Source: Lachnospiraceae bacterium
GTDB taxonomy: Bacteria; Bacillota; Clostridia; Lachnospirales; Lachnospiraceae
Length of the DNA: 64,000 bases
NCBI GenBank assembly: GCA_016284175.1
Contig: JAEEOJ010000077.1
Location: 1 to 64,000 of the forward strand
Reading direction: 5' to 3'
Shown in pieces: positions 1-10,498 of this stretch. Position numbers and translations under genes: made by a program. The notes under the pieces are model-generated. The model did not search any database. It worked only from the letters and a program-made list of their open reading frames with translations, and was not told the DNA's origin. Each line of letters opens with the position of its first letter. The stretch's first letter is position 1.

Positions 1-63
1 GTCCAAGGTGTAAGCACAGTAATGTGTTCAGCTGATGGTCACTAATAGGTCGAAAGCTTATCC
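1..63 (+). rRNA. 23S rRNA 3' end (partial)
   Basis: Sequence gttcagctgatggtcactaataggtcgaaagctta matches the conserved 3' terminal segment of Firmicutes 23S rRNA; exact end approximate. Confidence 0.85.
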
Positions 64-122
64 AGGTTTAGGTTAAAATCTAGTTTAAAGAATTCTGTGT
101 TCGGTTTTGAAGGTACAAACAA

Positions 123-196
123 GGCCTAGTGGCTCAGTTGGTTAGAGCGCCGCCCTGTCACGGCGGAGGTCGTCGGTTCGAGTCCGATCTGGGTCG
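123..196 (+). tRNA. tRNA-Asp(GTC)
   Basis: Cloverleaf: GGCCTAG/CTGGGTC acceptor, anticodon GTC in ccctgtcacgg, TTCGAGTC T-loop. Confidence 0.95.
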
Positions 197-230
197 TTTC
201 AACATAAGGTTGAAGATATTTACTTTGCGT

Positions 231-303
231 GGGGTCTTAGCTCAGCTGGGAGAGCATCTGCCTTACAAGCAGAGGGTCACAGGTTCGAGCCCTGTAGGCC
301 CCA
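231..303 (+). tRNA. tRNA-Val(TAC)
   Basis: GGGGTCT/AGGCCCC acceptor, anticodon TAC in ccttacaag, GGTTCGAGCC T-arm. Confidence 0.95.
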
Positions 304-315
304 CTCACATTATAT

Positions 316-397
316 GGATGGGTTCCCGAGTGGCCAAAGGGGGCAGACTGTAAATCTGTTAGCGACGCTTTCGGTGGTTCGAATCCACCTCCATCCA
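316..397 (+). tRNA. tRNA-Tyr(GTA)
   Basis: Class II tRNA with variable arm; acceptor GGATGGG/TCCATCC; anticodon GTA in actgtaaat. Confidence 0.93.
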
Positions 398-433
398 TTT
401 GGCAAAAGCCATGGAAGTATCAAACTTCAATGC

Positions 434-506
434 CGCGGGGTAGAGCAGCTGGAAGCTCGTCGGGCTCATAACCCGGAGGTCGTAGGTTCGAATCCTTCCC
501 CCGCTA
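434..506 (+). tRNA. tRNA-fMet(CAT), initiator-like
   Basis: CGCGGGG/CCCCGC acceptor with unpaired first position, consecutive G:C pairs in the anticodon stem around CAT (gggctcataaccc). Confidence 0.9.
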
Positions 507-510
507 TTAT

Positions 511-583
<73 letters not shown>

Positions 584-810
584 TCTTTTATTACCCAAAA
601 TTCACCGAAAGGTGATTTTTTTATACTCAAAATCCTGAAAAATCCCTATTTATAAGCATTTGCAACCGCAGGTTGACAAATTGATAAGTCCGATTGTTAG
701 ATTGCAACCGGATATTTTCATATGATTTCCTTGTAAAGACAAGGGCAAAACGATAAACTGTAATTGCCCGATGATGAAATTCAGAGGGCATGGCCCGGAA
801 AGGATATTTT

Positions 811-1797
811 ATGATATTAGCAGATAAGATTATTAATGAAAGAAAAAAGAACGGCTGGTCTCAGGAAGAACTCGCTGAGATGCTTTCGGTTTCCAGACAG
901 TCGGTTTCTAAATGGGAGAGCGCACAGGCGGTTCCAGATCTTAACAGAATCATTAAGATGGCCGAGATCTTTGGTGTCAGCACCGATTATCTTTTAAAAG
1001 ATGAAATAGAAGCAGTTGAAAATACTGCCGGAGATTTTGTTGAAACTGATTCTAATATAAGAAAAGTTTCTCTTGAAGATGCGCAAAGGTATATTAAAAC
1101 GGTTAAGAAAAACACTCCGAGCGCAGTTATAGCTACAATGCTTTTTGTTTTATGCCCCGTTACACTTATTATTCTTGGGGGTGTCACGGAATATGTTCCG
1201 GGATCCATTACTGAGCCCATTGCGGCATTAATCGGAATTATAGTTTTATTAATTGCCGTTATTTCAGGCATAGCTCTCTGGATTGCTGTTGAAGCAAAGG
1301 AAAAAGAATTCGATTTCTTTGATAAAGAAGATTATGATACTCTTTACGGAGTAGACGGTATGGCCAAAGAAGCAAAAGCTTCCTTCGAAAAAATAAGGGT
1401 TCCCCTTCTTGTTGCAGCCATAGCCTTATGTATTTTCTCTCCTGTCGGAGTACTTACCACGGGATTTCTGGAAGCACCCGAGATGGTTATTGTAAGTATG
1501 GTGGGTCTTCTTCTTATAATGATTGCGGTCGCTGTCGGAATATTTATTTATCTGGCCAGAAACTCAAGCATTTATTCAAATCTTCTCATGGAAAACAAGC
1601 TTAACCGCGAACAGCGGGAAAGAAAACGCGTAATCGGCAAAATTTCCGGAGCATATTGGTGTATAGCGGTTGCTGTATTCCTGGTACTCGGCTTAGGCTT
1701 TGACAGATGGGAAATCGCCGGAGTTTTATTCCCCGTTGCTGGCGTACTCTTTGCCGCAATTTTAGCTATAGTAAAGATCTTTGCCAACGATGACTGA
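811..1797 (+). CDS. XRE-family transcriptional regulator with C-terminal transmembrane domain
   Basis: N-terminal HTH (NGWSQEELAEMLSVSRQSVSKWESAQAVPDL) then several hydrophobic segments; start moved to the ATG after aaaggat. Confidence 0.85.
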   Translation: MILADKIINERKKNGWSQEELAEMLSVSRQSVSKWESAQAVPDLNRIIKMAEIFGVSTDYLLKDEIEAVENTAGDFVETDSNIRKVSLEDAQRYIKTVKKNTPSAVIATMLFVLCPVTLIILGGVTEYVPGSITEPIAALIGIIVLLIAVISGIALWIAVEAKEKEFDFFDKEDYDTLYGVDGMAKEAKASFEKIRVPLLVAAIALCIFSPVGVLTTGFLEAPEMVIVSMVGLLLIMIAVAVGIFIYLARNSSIYSNLLMENKLNREQRERKRVIGKISGAYWCIAVAVFLVLGLGFDRWEIAGVLFPVAGVLFAAILAIVKIFANDD

Positions 1798-1826
1798 TAA
1801 TAAATCATAAAAGATATAAAACAAAG

Positions 1827-1862
1827 GGCTCTGTATCATAAAAGATACAGGGCCTTTTTTTA
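1827..1862 (+). terminator. Rho-independent terminator
   Basis: GGCTCTGTATC-ATAAAA-GATACAGGGCC followed by T-tract. Confidence 0.85.
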
Positions 1863-1920
1863 ATCAAAAAAAATTTCAAAAAAAGATGGACAAATCTAAA
1901 AATTGTGATATTATATATTT

Positions 1921-1938
1921 ACCGACCGAACGGTCGGT
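1921..1938. promoter_or_regulatory. Palindromic operator, likely for the TetR regulator at 6030
   Basis: Perfect inverted repeat ACCGACCG-AA-CGGTCGGT upstream of the RND pump; typical TetR-family operator style. Confidence 0.7.
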
Positions 1939-2045
1939 CGAAAAATCGGATATTAAAAAATGTCCGAGGTTTTTATTTTTTTCGCCAAAATTAAGCATTT
2001 TTCCTGTTTTCGGATAAAACAGAGTATATAAAACGGAGTTTTTTT

Positions 2046-5000
2046 ATGTCTAAATACAGTGTCAGAAAACCTTATACAGTTCTCGTCGGAGTGCTGCTTG
2101 TAATAGTTCTCGGAATTGTTTCGGTTACGAGAATGACTGCGGATCTTTTACCCGATATGAATCTGCCGTACGTAATCGTTATCACGGCTTATCCCGGAGC
2201 GAGTCCCGAAGAGGTGGAGCGAAATGTTACAGCACCCATAGAAGCACAGATGGCGACGACATCCAATATCGAATCCATACAGTCCATGTCTTACAACAAC
2301 TATTCGCTGGTTATCCTCGAATACGGTCAGAACAGTAATATGGATTCGGTTGTCATTCAGATGCAGCAGAAACTCGATCAGGTATCGGGTTCTTTCCCGA
2401 CAGGGGTTGCATCTCCTCTTATCATGCAGATTGATCCTTCCATGCTGCCTGTAATGGTTGCATCGGCTGATGTTGAGGGACTTGATCAGATTCAGATCAC
2501 GGACTATGTAAATACCACGATTGTTCCTTATCTGGAAAGTGTCGAAGGTGTTGCGAGCGTATCGACCATAGGCAGTGTCGAAGAGAAGATAGAGATTACG
2601 TTAGACGAGAAAAAGATTGAAAAGATCAACAAAGACGTAGTCAAAAAAATCGACGAAGGTTTTGAGGATGCTCAGAAAGAAATCGACGAAGCAAAGGAAA
2701 AAATGGAAGAAGGCGAGCAGGCGTTAAAAGACGGTCAGAGCAAACTCGCCAAAGAACTTGCCAACGGTGCCAACGAACTTGTAAACGGCAAAATCCAGGC
2801 TTATGTCGGCGAAGCCACAATCGAGACCAATCTTGCCACTCTTAAAATGGTTAAACCCATCCTCGAGAGAGCGGTCAATGCGGTTAATTCATACAATCAG
2901 CTTGCCACTGCGTACAGAGAGCAGAACAATATGGCAAACACATATCAGAATCTGCTTAATAATGCTTCGGATGAAGATATTATGAAAGCAACGGGTATGA
3001 CCAAGGAACAGCTTACGGCCATGCTCGGACAGATTCAGAATGAACCTCCCGCAGAGGAACCGAGCAAGGAAGAAGTACAGGCTGCGCTTGATACATTAAA
3101 AGCCAACGGAATAGATCTTTCGGCTATCGGAATAACAGCGGATATAACGGATATGCCTTCGCTTTCGGCTCAGCTTTCGCAGTCGCTTGCACAGGTCAAT
3201 TCATCGATTGCGACTCTTGAAGCGGCCAAACAGCCTTTGGCGGAAGGCAAGATTACTCTTGACGATGCATACAAAAAATTAAACGAAGGTCTTATAAACG
3301 GAATTATTGAGATAAGCAGAGGTGCTTCCGAACTTGCCAACGGAAAAGCGGCTCTTGAGCAGGGCCAGGCTCAGCTTGATCAGGCCAAGGAAGAAGCCAA
3401 GAAGGCTTCGGATATTTCAAGTATCGTAACGGCGGAAATGCTCGGCAATCTTATCATTGCACAGGATTTCTCGATGCCCGCGGGATATGTTGCCGAAGGT
3501 AACAATCAGTATCTCGTAAATGTCGGAGACAGCGTTAATACCGTTGAAGACCTCGAAAATATGGTACTTTTGGACCTCGGTATGGACGGCATAGAACCTA
3601 TCTGCGTTAAGGACGTTGCCAAAGTCGAAGTAGTTAACAACGCAGCGGATTCTTACTCAAAGATAAACGGAAACCCTGCGGTAATGCTTTCCATCGAAAA
3701 GCAGACGGGTTATTCCACGGGCGATGTAACGGACCGCCTTTTAGAGAGATTCAAACAGATGGAGGAAGAAACTCCCGAGCTTAACATGGCTGTTCTGATG
3801 AATCAGGGTATCTATATCGACATAGTTGTATCCAGTGTCCTTCAGAACATGTTAATCGGTGCCGCACTGGCAATCATCATACTGATTATTTTCTTAAAAG
3901 ATTTTAAATCAACCTTTATTATCGGCTGTTCGATTCCTTTAAGCGTAATATTCGCAATAGTACTCATGTATTTTTCGAAGATTACGTTAAATATCGTATC
4001 TCTTTCCGGTCTTGCGCTCGGAATAGGTATGCTGGTGGATAACTCCATCGTTGTAATCGAAAATATATACAGGTTAAGAAAAGAAGGCGTAACGGTTAAA
4101 AAAGCCGCAGCCGAAGGTGCGAGAGGCGTAGGCGGAGCGATTGCCGCATCCACACTCACCACGATCTGTGTATTCGTGCCAATAGTCTTTTCAAAGGGTA
4201 TTACCAAGCAGCTATTCGTCGACATGGCTTTGACCGTAGGATATACGCTCGGTGCATCGCTTATAGTTGCGCTCACATTCGTTCCCGCAGCCGCTTCAAT
4301 GATGATAAAAGACGGCGAAGAAAAGCAGACCAGGCTTTTTGACAGGATAAGGGACGGATACGGTTTTGCCTTAAGCAAAATATTAAAATTCAAACCCCTT
4401 GTGTTTGTGCTTGCTCTCATTCTCCTTGCAACGAGCCTTTACGCAGGCTTTTACAGAGGCTTTTCATTCTTTGATATGGATATCGAAACCGACCAGATTT
4501 CGATGAGCGTATCCCTTCCCGAGGAATCGGATATGACCGAAGAAGACTTAATGGAAATGTGCGATGAAGTCACGGAGAGAATCAGCGACATCGAAGGTAT
4601 AGATACAATCGGCGCAATGATCGGTTCGGGCAGCGTACTCGGAGCCTTCGGAATGGGCGGAGGCGGCGGAAGCGCCACATTCTATATTCTTTTAGACGAA
4701 AACAGCAAACGTAAAATGAAGGATATTCAGGCCGATATTGTAGAACGTACCAAAGACCTTGACTGCAATGTCAGCGTAACCACATCTTCCTCGGATATGA
4801 GCTCTTTTATGGGCGACGGATTATCTGTAATGGTTAAGGGACGTGACCTTGATAAAATCAGGGAATACACCAAAGAAGTGGTTAAAATCATGGAAGAAAC
4901 ACCCGGCGTAATCGATATTAACGACGGCCTCGACGATACCACGCCCTGCCTTAAAATCCACGTGGATAAAGTTAAGGCGATGGAGTATCAGATGACGACG

Positions 5001-6011
5001 GCTCAGGTTTACATGGAAGTAATGAAAGCCATGATGCCTTCCACCGCAACGGCCAATCTGTCTGCAGACATAAAAGATTATGACATCTACGTAATCGCTG
5101 ACGAGCAGAAAGATACCACTTTACAGGATATTAAAAACCTCAAATTCGACTATACAAACCGCGAAGGAGAGCACGAGGAAGTGCCTCTTTCAAAGATAGT
5201 TACATTCGAAGAAACCGACACATTAAACATCATCAACCGTGATTCGCAGACCAAGTATATTTCGGTGTCCGCGCAGGTTGACGCAGACCACAATATCTCA
5301 TTCGTCGGTAACGAACTTGAAAACCGTTTCAAGCAGATCGACATGATTGAAGGATACAAGATTGAGATGAGCGGTGAAGATGAAATGATTAAAGATGCAA
5401 TGCAGCAGGTAGCATTAATGCTTGCGCTCGCAGTCATTTTCATTTACCTTATAATGGTGGCCCAGTTCCAGTCATTCCTTTCACCGTTTATCATCATGTT
5501 TACGATTCCGCTTGCGTTCACCGGTGGCTTCTTCGCACTCTTTATAACGCACAACAATGTATCGGTTATCGGTGCGCTCGGCTTCGTAATGTTAGCCGGA
5601 ATCATAGTTAACAACGGTATCGTAATGGTAGACTACATCAATCAGCTGCGTGAAGGCGGAATGAGTAAAAAAGAGGCAATTGTCGAATCGGCCAGAACCA
5701 GACTTCGTCCGATTTTGATGACCACTCTTACCACCGTAATTTCGATGTCGACATTAGCACTCGGAATCGGCGGCGGCTCTGCGATGATGCAGCCCATGGC
5801 GATAGTTATGATCGGCGGTCTGATTTACGGAACGCTGCTTACACTGATTGTAGTTCCGTGTCTCTATGACGTATTCAATTCGAATAAGTCAATGAAGGTC
5901 GACGAGTACGGCGAGCTCATAAAAGATGAGGAAAATGTTCCTCAGAATGTATCGCTTGTTTTAGAAGCAAATACTGTAAATGAAGACTTGAAATTTGAGA
6001 AACTGGGTTAA
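2046..6011 (+). CDS. RND-family (AcrB/HAE1-type) efflux transporter with large coiled-coil insertion
   Basis: N-terminal MSKYSVRKPYTVLVGVLLVIVLGIVSVTRMTADLLPDMNLPYV, PGASPEEVE, and LSGLALGIGMLVDNSIVVIENIYR motifs. Confidence 0.92.
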   Translation: MSKYSVRKPYTVLVGVLLVIVLGIVSVTRMTADLLPDMNLPYVIVITAYPGASPEEVERNVTAPIEAQMATTSNIESIQSMSYNNYSLVILEYGQNSNMDSVVIQMQQKLDQVSGSFPTGVASPLIMQIDPSMLPVMVASADVEGLDQIQITDYVNTTIVPYLESVEGVASVSTIGSVEEKIEITLDEKKIEKINKDVVKKIDEGFEDAQKEIDEAKEKMEEGEQALKDGQSKLAKELANGANELVNGKIQAYVGEATIETNLATLKMVKPILERAVNAVNSYNQLATAYREQNNMANTYQNLLNNASDEDIMKATGMTKEQLTAMLGQIQNEPPAEEPSKEEVQAALDTLKANGIDLSAIGITADITDMPSLSAQLSQSLAQVNSSIATLEAAKQPLAEGKITLDDAYKKLNEGLINGIIEISRGASELANGKAALEQGQAQLDQAKEEAKKASDISSIVTAEMLGNLIIAQDFSMPAGYVAEGNNQYLVNVGDSVNTVEDLENMVLLDLGMDGIEPICVKDVAKVEVVNNAADSYSKINGNPAVMLSIEKQTGYSTGDVTDRLLERFKQMEEETPELNMAVLMNQGIYIDIVVSSVLQNMLIGAALAIIILIIFLKDFKSTFIIGCSIPLSVIFAIVLMYFSKITLNIVSLSGLALGIGMLVDNSIVVIENIYRLRKEGVTVKKAAAEGARGVGGAIAASTLTTICVFVPIVFSKGITKQLFVDMALTVGYTLGASLIVALTFVPAAASMMIKDGEEKQTRLFDRIRDGYGFALSKILKFKPLVFVLALILLATSLYAGFYRGFSFFDMDIETDQISMSVSLPEESDMTEEDLMEMCDEVTERISDIEGIDTIGAMIGSGSVLGAFGMGGGGGSATFYILLDENSKRKMKDIQADIVERTKDLDCNVSVTTSSSDMSSFMGDGLSVMVKGRDLDKIREYTKEVVKIMEETPGVIDINDGLDDTTPCLKIHVDKVKAMEYQMTTAQVYMEVMKAMMPSTATANLSADIKDYDIYVIADEQKDTTLQDIKNLKFDYTNREGEHEEVPLSKIVTFEETDTLNIINRDSQTKYISVSAQVDADHNISFVGNELENRFKQIDMIEGYKIEMSGEDEMIKDAMQQVALMLALAVIFIYLIMVAQFQSFLSPFIIMFTIPLAFTGGFFALFITHNNVSVIGALGFVMLAGIIVNNGIVMVDYINQLREGGMSKKEAIVESARTRLRPILMTTLTTVISMSTLALGIGGGSAMMQPMAIVMIGGLIYGTLLTLIVVPCLYDVFNSNKSMKVDEYGELIKDEENVPQNVSLVLEANTVNEDLKFEKLG

Positions 6012-6029
6012 TTAACGGGGGTTAAGGAA

Positions 6030-6683
6030 ATGAAAAACGAAGAACTTTACGGATACATAAAAGAAATGGAAAATCTTCCCGAAAAGGAAGTTAAAATATA
6101 TGCCGCAGTAGGAGCACTCATAAAAGAAGGAAAAGACGTTTCTAACCTTACAATCAGCGAAATCTCCAATCGCGCCGGCATAGGAAAAGGCACAACATAC
6201 GAGTATTTTGACAGCAAGGAAGAACTTATTTACAAAGCCCTTCATTATTTTGTAATCGATTCGTTAAAAGTCGTTCTTTTAAAAATGTTAAACGAAGGCT
6301 CTTTTAAGGATAAGTTTTATTCGATCATGGATTACATGTGGGAAAGCCGTTTAGGCGAAGACACCATTCAGTCCATTATGAGTTTCGTGCGTAATTTAAG
6401 TCCCGCATTAAAGGAAGCACCTGTAAAAGAAAATCCTGAAAAATACGACCCCTGCACGGCGACCGCTTTTATTGAAATGCTTTTAAAACAGTACCTTAAT
6501 TCCGGTTTCGAAGAAGGCATATTCACCGAAGAAGACGATTCCTTCAGAAAAAACGTATTAAGTTCCCAGGTTCTTTTATTCCTTTTCCTTATGAAAGACA
6601 TAAGGGAAGAGAAGCGTAAAAAAGAAATCGAAGACTATGTTTATGACGGCATGATAATGCTTCTTAACTCAAGGAAAAAGTAA
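6030..6683 (+). CDS. TetR/AcrR family transcriptional regulator
   Basis: HTH region LTISEISNRAGIGKGTTYEYFDSKEELIYKAL. Confidence 0.92.
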   Translation: MKNEELYGYIKEMENLPEKEVKIYAAVGALIKEGKDVSNLTISEISNRAGIGKGTTYEYFDSKEELIYKALHYFVIDSLKVVLLKMLNEGSFKDKFYSIMDYMWESRLGEDTIQSIMSFVRNLSPALKEAPVKENPEKYDPCTATAFIEMLLKQYLNSGFEEGIFTEEDDSFRKNVLSSQVLLFLFLMKDIREEKRKKEIEDYVYDGMIMLLNSRKK

Positions 6684-6692
6684 TTAAAATCT

Positions 6693-6727
6693 AAAAGATT
6701 GCGTGGTAATTAAACGCAATCTTTTTT
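6693..6727 (+). terminator. Rho-independent terminator
   Basis: AAAAGATTGCGT-ggtaattaa-ACGCAATCTTTTTT. Confidence 0.9.
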
Positions 6728-6800
6728 AATCTTTTGTAATTGTACAAAACCGCCTATGTTATGGTATAATTAATTAACTATGAGAAAAGGAGCAAACAAG

Positions 6801-7652
6801 ATGGGCAAGACAGTAATTATAGCAGACAGCACCTGCGACCTTTCAAAAGAATTAATTGAAAAATATCAGATTGAAATTATTCCTCTTTGCATCATTATGG
6901 ATGACAAGAGTTATTTTGACGGCGTTGATACAACAGCCGCAGAAATAATCGAGTGGTCAAACAAAAACAAAACCACACCCAAGACTTCCGCAGCCAGCAT
7001 TGAACTGACAATGGATCACTTAAAGCCTCACAAGGAAGCCGGAGACGAAGTTATTTTCATCGGTATCTCTGAAGACATGAGTACCACATGTAACGTCATC
7101 CGCCTTGCTGCACAGGAACTCGATTATGATGAGGTTTATGTTATTAACTCCATGAACCTTTCCACAGGTATCGGACTTCAGGTAATAAGAGCCTGCGAAA
7201 TGCGTGACGAAGGAAAGAGCGCCGAAGAAATTTACGAAGCAATTAACGGCGCAAGAGATAAAGTCAGAGCAAGCTTCGTGCTCGATCAGCTTATATTCCT
7301 TTCAAGAGGCGGCAGATGCAACGCGGTTACCGCACTCCTTGCAAACGCACTTAAATTAAAGCCCAGGATTGAAGTTAAAATGGGCAAGATGGGCGTAGGC
7401 ACCAAGTACAGAGGAAAAATGCAGAAGGTTCTTATTTCATATGTGGACGATATGAAAGAAGATCTGCTTAAAGCTGATAAAAGAAGAGTATTTGTTACAT
7501 ACTGCTCGATGGATCACGAACTGGTTCAGCCTGTTGTTGACTATCTTAAGGAACTCAACTACTTTGACGAAATCCTTGAGACTCAGGCAGGCGGCGTTAT
7601 CACGAGCCACTGCGGACCCGGCACACTCGGCGTGCTCTTCTACCTTCAATAA
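6801..7652 (+). CDS. DegV family (fatty-acid binding) protein
   Basis: MGKTVIIADSTCDLSKELIEKYQIEIIPLCIIMDDKSYFDGVD is DegV-typical; RBS aaaaggag. Confidence 0.92.
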   Translation: MGKTVIIADSTCDLSKELIEKYQIEIIPLCIIMDDKSYFDGVDTTAAEIIEWSNKNKTTPKTSAASIELTMDHLKPHKEAGDEVIFIGISEDMSTTCNVIRLAAQELDYDEVYVINSMNLSTGIGLQVIRACEMRDEGKSAEEIYEAINGARDKVRASFVLDQLIFLSRGGRCNAVTALLANALKLKPRIEVKMGKMGVGTKYRGKMQKVLISYVDDMKEDLLKADKRRVFVTYCSMDHELVQPVVDYLKELNYFDEILETQAGGVITSHCGPGTLGVLFYLQ

Positions 7653-7697
7653 TTACTACTAAGGGGAAAAGAACCTAAAAGGTTTTAAAAGATTTAA

Positions 7698-8288
7698 ATG
7701 GGAAAGATTTATTGTATCTGCGGAAAAAGTTCTTCCGGCAAAGATACTGTTTATAAAAGACTTTTGGCTGATGAGTCGCTTAAATTGAATCAGCTCGTAA
7801 CGTATACTACAAGGCCTATCAGAGAAGGCGAAGTAAACGGAAGAGAATATTTTTTCATCGATGAAGCACAGGCTATCAAGCTTCACGAAGAAGGCAAAAT
7901 CGTCGAATCGAGAGCATACAACACCGTCTTCGGAATATGGAAATACATGACCGTAGATGACGGCGACATCGAACTCAATGAGAAGAGTTACATCGTAATC
8001 GGCACACTCGAATCCTACGTTCAGATAAGAAACTACTTTGGCAAAGACAAAGTTGTTCCCGTAATGATTGACGTGGATGACGGCGAAAGACTTGAGAGAG
8101 CTCTTAAAAGAGAAAAACTTCAGCCTAATCCGAAATACGATGAAATGTGCAGAAGATTCTTAGCCGACTCGGCTGATTTTTCCGAAGATAAAGTCAGAAG
8201 TGCGGGTATCGAAAAAGTATTTGTAAACGACGTTCTCGAAGATTGCATAAACAGTGTACGCGAATATGTTTTAAGTATGGAAGCATAA
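7698..8288 (+). CDS. Guanylate kinase-like protein
   Basis: CGKSSSGKDTVYKRLL P-loop, YTTRPIREGEVNGREYFFI. Confidence 0.85.
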   Translation: MGKIYCICGKSSSGKDTVYKRLLADESLKLNQLVTYTTRPIREGEVNGREYFFIDEAQAIKLHEEGKIVESRAYNTVFGIWKYMTVDDGDIELNEKSYIVIGTLESYVQIRNYFGKDKVVPVMIDVDDGERLERALKREKLQPNPKYDEMCRRFLADSADFSEDKVRSAGIEKVFVNDVLEDCINSVREYVLSMEA

Positions 8289-8316
8289 AAACTTTATTGG
8301 GGATTACTAAAGGTGA

Positions 8317-9312
8317 ATGACTATGGCAAGATTTGAAGACATTATTGGACAGGACCATTTAACCGAATATTTTAAAAAAGCAATAAGTACCGGAGAGGTT
8401 GCGCATGCATACATCATCGAAGGTGAGATGCGAAGCGGAAAGGAATTCATCGCGAGAGTCTTTTCCGAGGCTCTTTTATGCGAAGGCGAGGGCGAAAAGC
8501 CCTGCGGCAAATGCCAGTCATGCCTTCAGATGGAGAACAACGCCCATCCGGATTTTTACAACATTGTTCATGACAAGCCGGGCTTAATAAGCGTGGATGA
8601 TATCAGAGAACAGGTCGTAAAAGATATAAACACAAAGCCTTTCAAAGGCGGATATAAAATCTATCTTATCAACGAAGCCGAGATCATGAATGAACTGGCT
8701 CAGAATATGCTTTTAAAGACTCTCGAAGAGCCGCCCGAATATGTGGTAATCATTCTTCTTACCACATCCAAGGAAAAGCTTTTACAGACCATTCAGTCAA
8801 GATGCGTAAAGCTCTCTCTTAAGCCCGTTGAGAAAAAGATTTTAAAGAAATATCTCATGAAGGAATTCAAGATTCCCGATTACAAGGCAGATATTGCGGT
8901 ATCTTTCTCACAGGGTAACTTCGGTAAGGCGAAAATGCTCATTATGAATGAGGATTTCGACAAGATGAAAACCGAAGCCGTATCACTGCTTAAGCACATC
9001 AATGAGATGGATGCTCCCGACATCATGGAAGCCATCAACAAGATTAAGGAATACAAATACGACGAGATAGATTACCTTGATATTTTCTCGGTATGGTACA
9101 GGGACGTTCTTTTGTTCAAAGCAACAAACGATGTCAACGACCTTGTATTCAAGCAGGAAATACAGTATATTAAATCAGTGGCCAAAAAGACGAGCTACGA
9201 GAAGATTGATGATATCGTAAAAGCACTCGAAAAGGCCAAAGCAAGAATAAAAGCAAAAGCAAATTTCGAAACCTGCATGACTTTGTTACTCGAAGTCATC
9301 AAGGGAAATTGA
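8317..9312 (+). CDS. holB: DNA polymerase III subunit delta'
   Basis: FEDIIGQDHLTEYFKKAI, CGKCQSCLQMENNAHPDF, ILLTTSKEKLLQTIQSRC. Confidence 0.9.
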   Translation: MTMARFEDIIGQDHLTEYFKKAISTGEVAHAYIIEGEMRSGKEFIARVFSEALLCEGEGEKPCGKCQSCLQMENNAHPDFYNIVHDKPGLISVDDIREQVVKDINTKPFKGGYKIYLINEAEIMNELAQNMLLKTLEEPPEYVVIILLTTSKEKLLQTIQSRCVKLSLKPVEKKILKKYLMKEFKIPDYKADIAVSFSQGNFGKAKMLIMNEDFDKMKTEAVSLLKHINEMDAPDIMEAINKIKEYKYDEIDYLDIFSVWYRDVLLFKATNDVNDLVFKQEIQYIKSVAKKTSYEKIDDIVKALEKAKARIKAKANFETCMTLLLEVIKGN

Positions 9313-9325
9313 CAGAAAGGTTAGT

Positions 9326-10498
9326 ATGGCAGAAGTAGTCAGCGTGCGTTTCCGTACGGCAGGAAAACTTTATTATTTCGATCCGCTCGATTTTGAAATG
9401 AAAAAGGGCGACCATGTAATAGTAGAGACCGCCAGAGGCATGGAATACGGAACCGTAATAGGAGAAAAAAGAGAAGTTGCGGAAGAGAATATAGTAAGAC
9501 CTTTAAAGCCCATCCTTCGTATAGCAACAGCTGAGGATGATGCGCAGGAGGCAGATAATCTCGCCGTAAGAGAAGAAGCATATAAAATCTGCAAGGAAAA
9601 GATTGCAAAGCATGAGCTCCCCATGAAACTGGTGGAGGCGGAGTACACATTCGACCGTAAAAAACTCATGTTTTATTTTACTGCGGACAACCGTATAGAT
9701 TTCAGAGAACTCGTAAAAGATTTAGCAGCCGTATTTAAAACCAGAATCGAATTAAGACAGATTGGTGTAAGAGACGAGATTAAATTACTCGGCGGCGTAG
9801 GCATGTGCGGAAGAGAATTCTGCTGTCATTCGTATCTTCACGAGTTTGCTCCCGTTTCCATTAAGATGGCTAAAGAACAGAACCTTTCGCTTAACCCTGC
9901 AAACGTTTCAGGTGTCTGCGGAAGACTTATGTGTTGCCTTAAAAACGAAGAAGAAACATACGAAGAACTCAACAAGACCATGCCCGGTGTAGGCGATACC
10001 GTCAGCACCAACGACGGCTTCAAGGGAGAAGTTGTCAGCATCAATGTCTTAAGACAGAAAGTCAGAGTAGTCATTGAGATAAAAGACGAAAAAGAAATCA
10101 GAGAATACAACGCTTCCGAACTCTACTTCAAGAAGAAATCCCACAAGGATAACAAGGAAGAAGAGACATTAAACGAGGAAGATTTAAAGGCACTCGAGCT
10201 TCTTGAAAAGCAGGAACAGGAAGATATTATTGAGACCGAAAGAGAGCAGGAAGAGGAAAGAAAAGAGATTTTAGGATCTCCCAAGAACGACCGCAATTCC
10301 GGCAAGAAGTTCGATAAAAAGAATAATGCATCTTTCGAAGGCAAGAATAAGAAGAAAGAAAAGAAGGACTGGGAAAAGAATGGTCCCGGACCTGAAAAAT
10401 CGGATAAGAAAAAATCGGGTAATCCTCAGAAGAAAAACGGCGGCCACTATCACAATAACCGTCGCGAATCAAGACCCAGACGAAACGGTGATGAATAA
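9326..10498 (+). CDS. ricT: PSP1/YaaT (RicT-like) protein with long charged C-terminal tail
   Basis: GVGMCGREFCCHSYLHEFAPVSIKMAKEQNLSLNPANVSGVCGRLMCCLKNE conserved Cys motif. Confidence 0.88.
   Translation: MAEVVSVRFRTAGKLYYFDPLDFEMKKGDHVIVETARGMEYGTVIGEKREVAEENIVRPLKPILRIATAEDDAQEADNLAVREEAYKICKEKIAKHELPMKLVEAEYTFDRKKLMFYFTADNRIDFRELVKDLAAVFKTRIELRQIGVRDEIKLLGGVGMCGREFCCHSYLHEFAPVSIKMAKEQNLSLNPANVSGVCGRLMCCLKNEEETYEELNKTMPGVGDTVSTNDGFKGEVVSINVLRQKVRVVIEIKDEKEIREYNASELYFKKKSHKDNKEEETLNEEDLKALELLEKQEQEDIIETEREQEEERKEILGSPKNDRNSGKKFDKKNNASFEGKNKKKEKKDWEKNGPGPEKSDKKKSGNPQKKNGGHYHNNRRESRPRRNGDE

Noticed and set aside
3842-4420. 192-aa minus-strand ORF (and similar antisense ORFs, e.g. 24942..25496, 48731..49420, 60589..61254)
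   Set aside because: Antisense shadows of well-supported coding genes with no recognisable domains
9339-9669. Minus-strand ORFs over ricT (9339..9650, 9373..9669)
   Set aside because: Overlap a clearly coding plus-strand gene and have atypical composition
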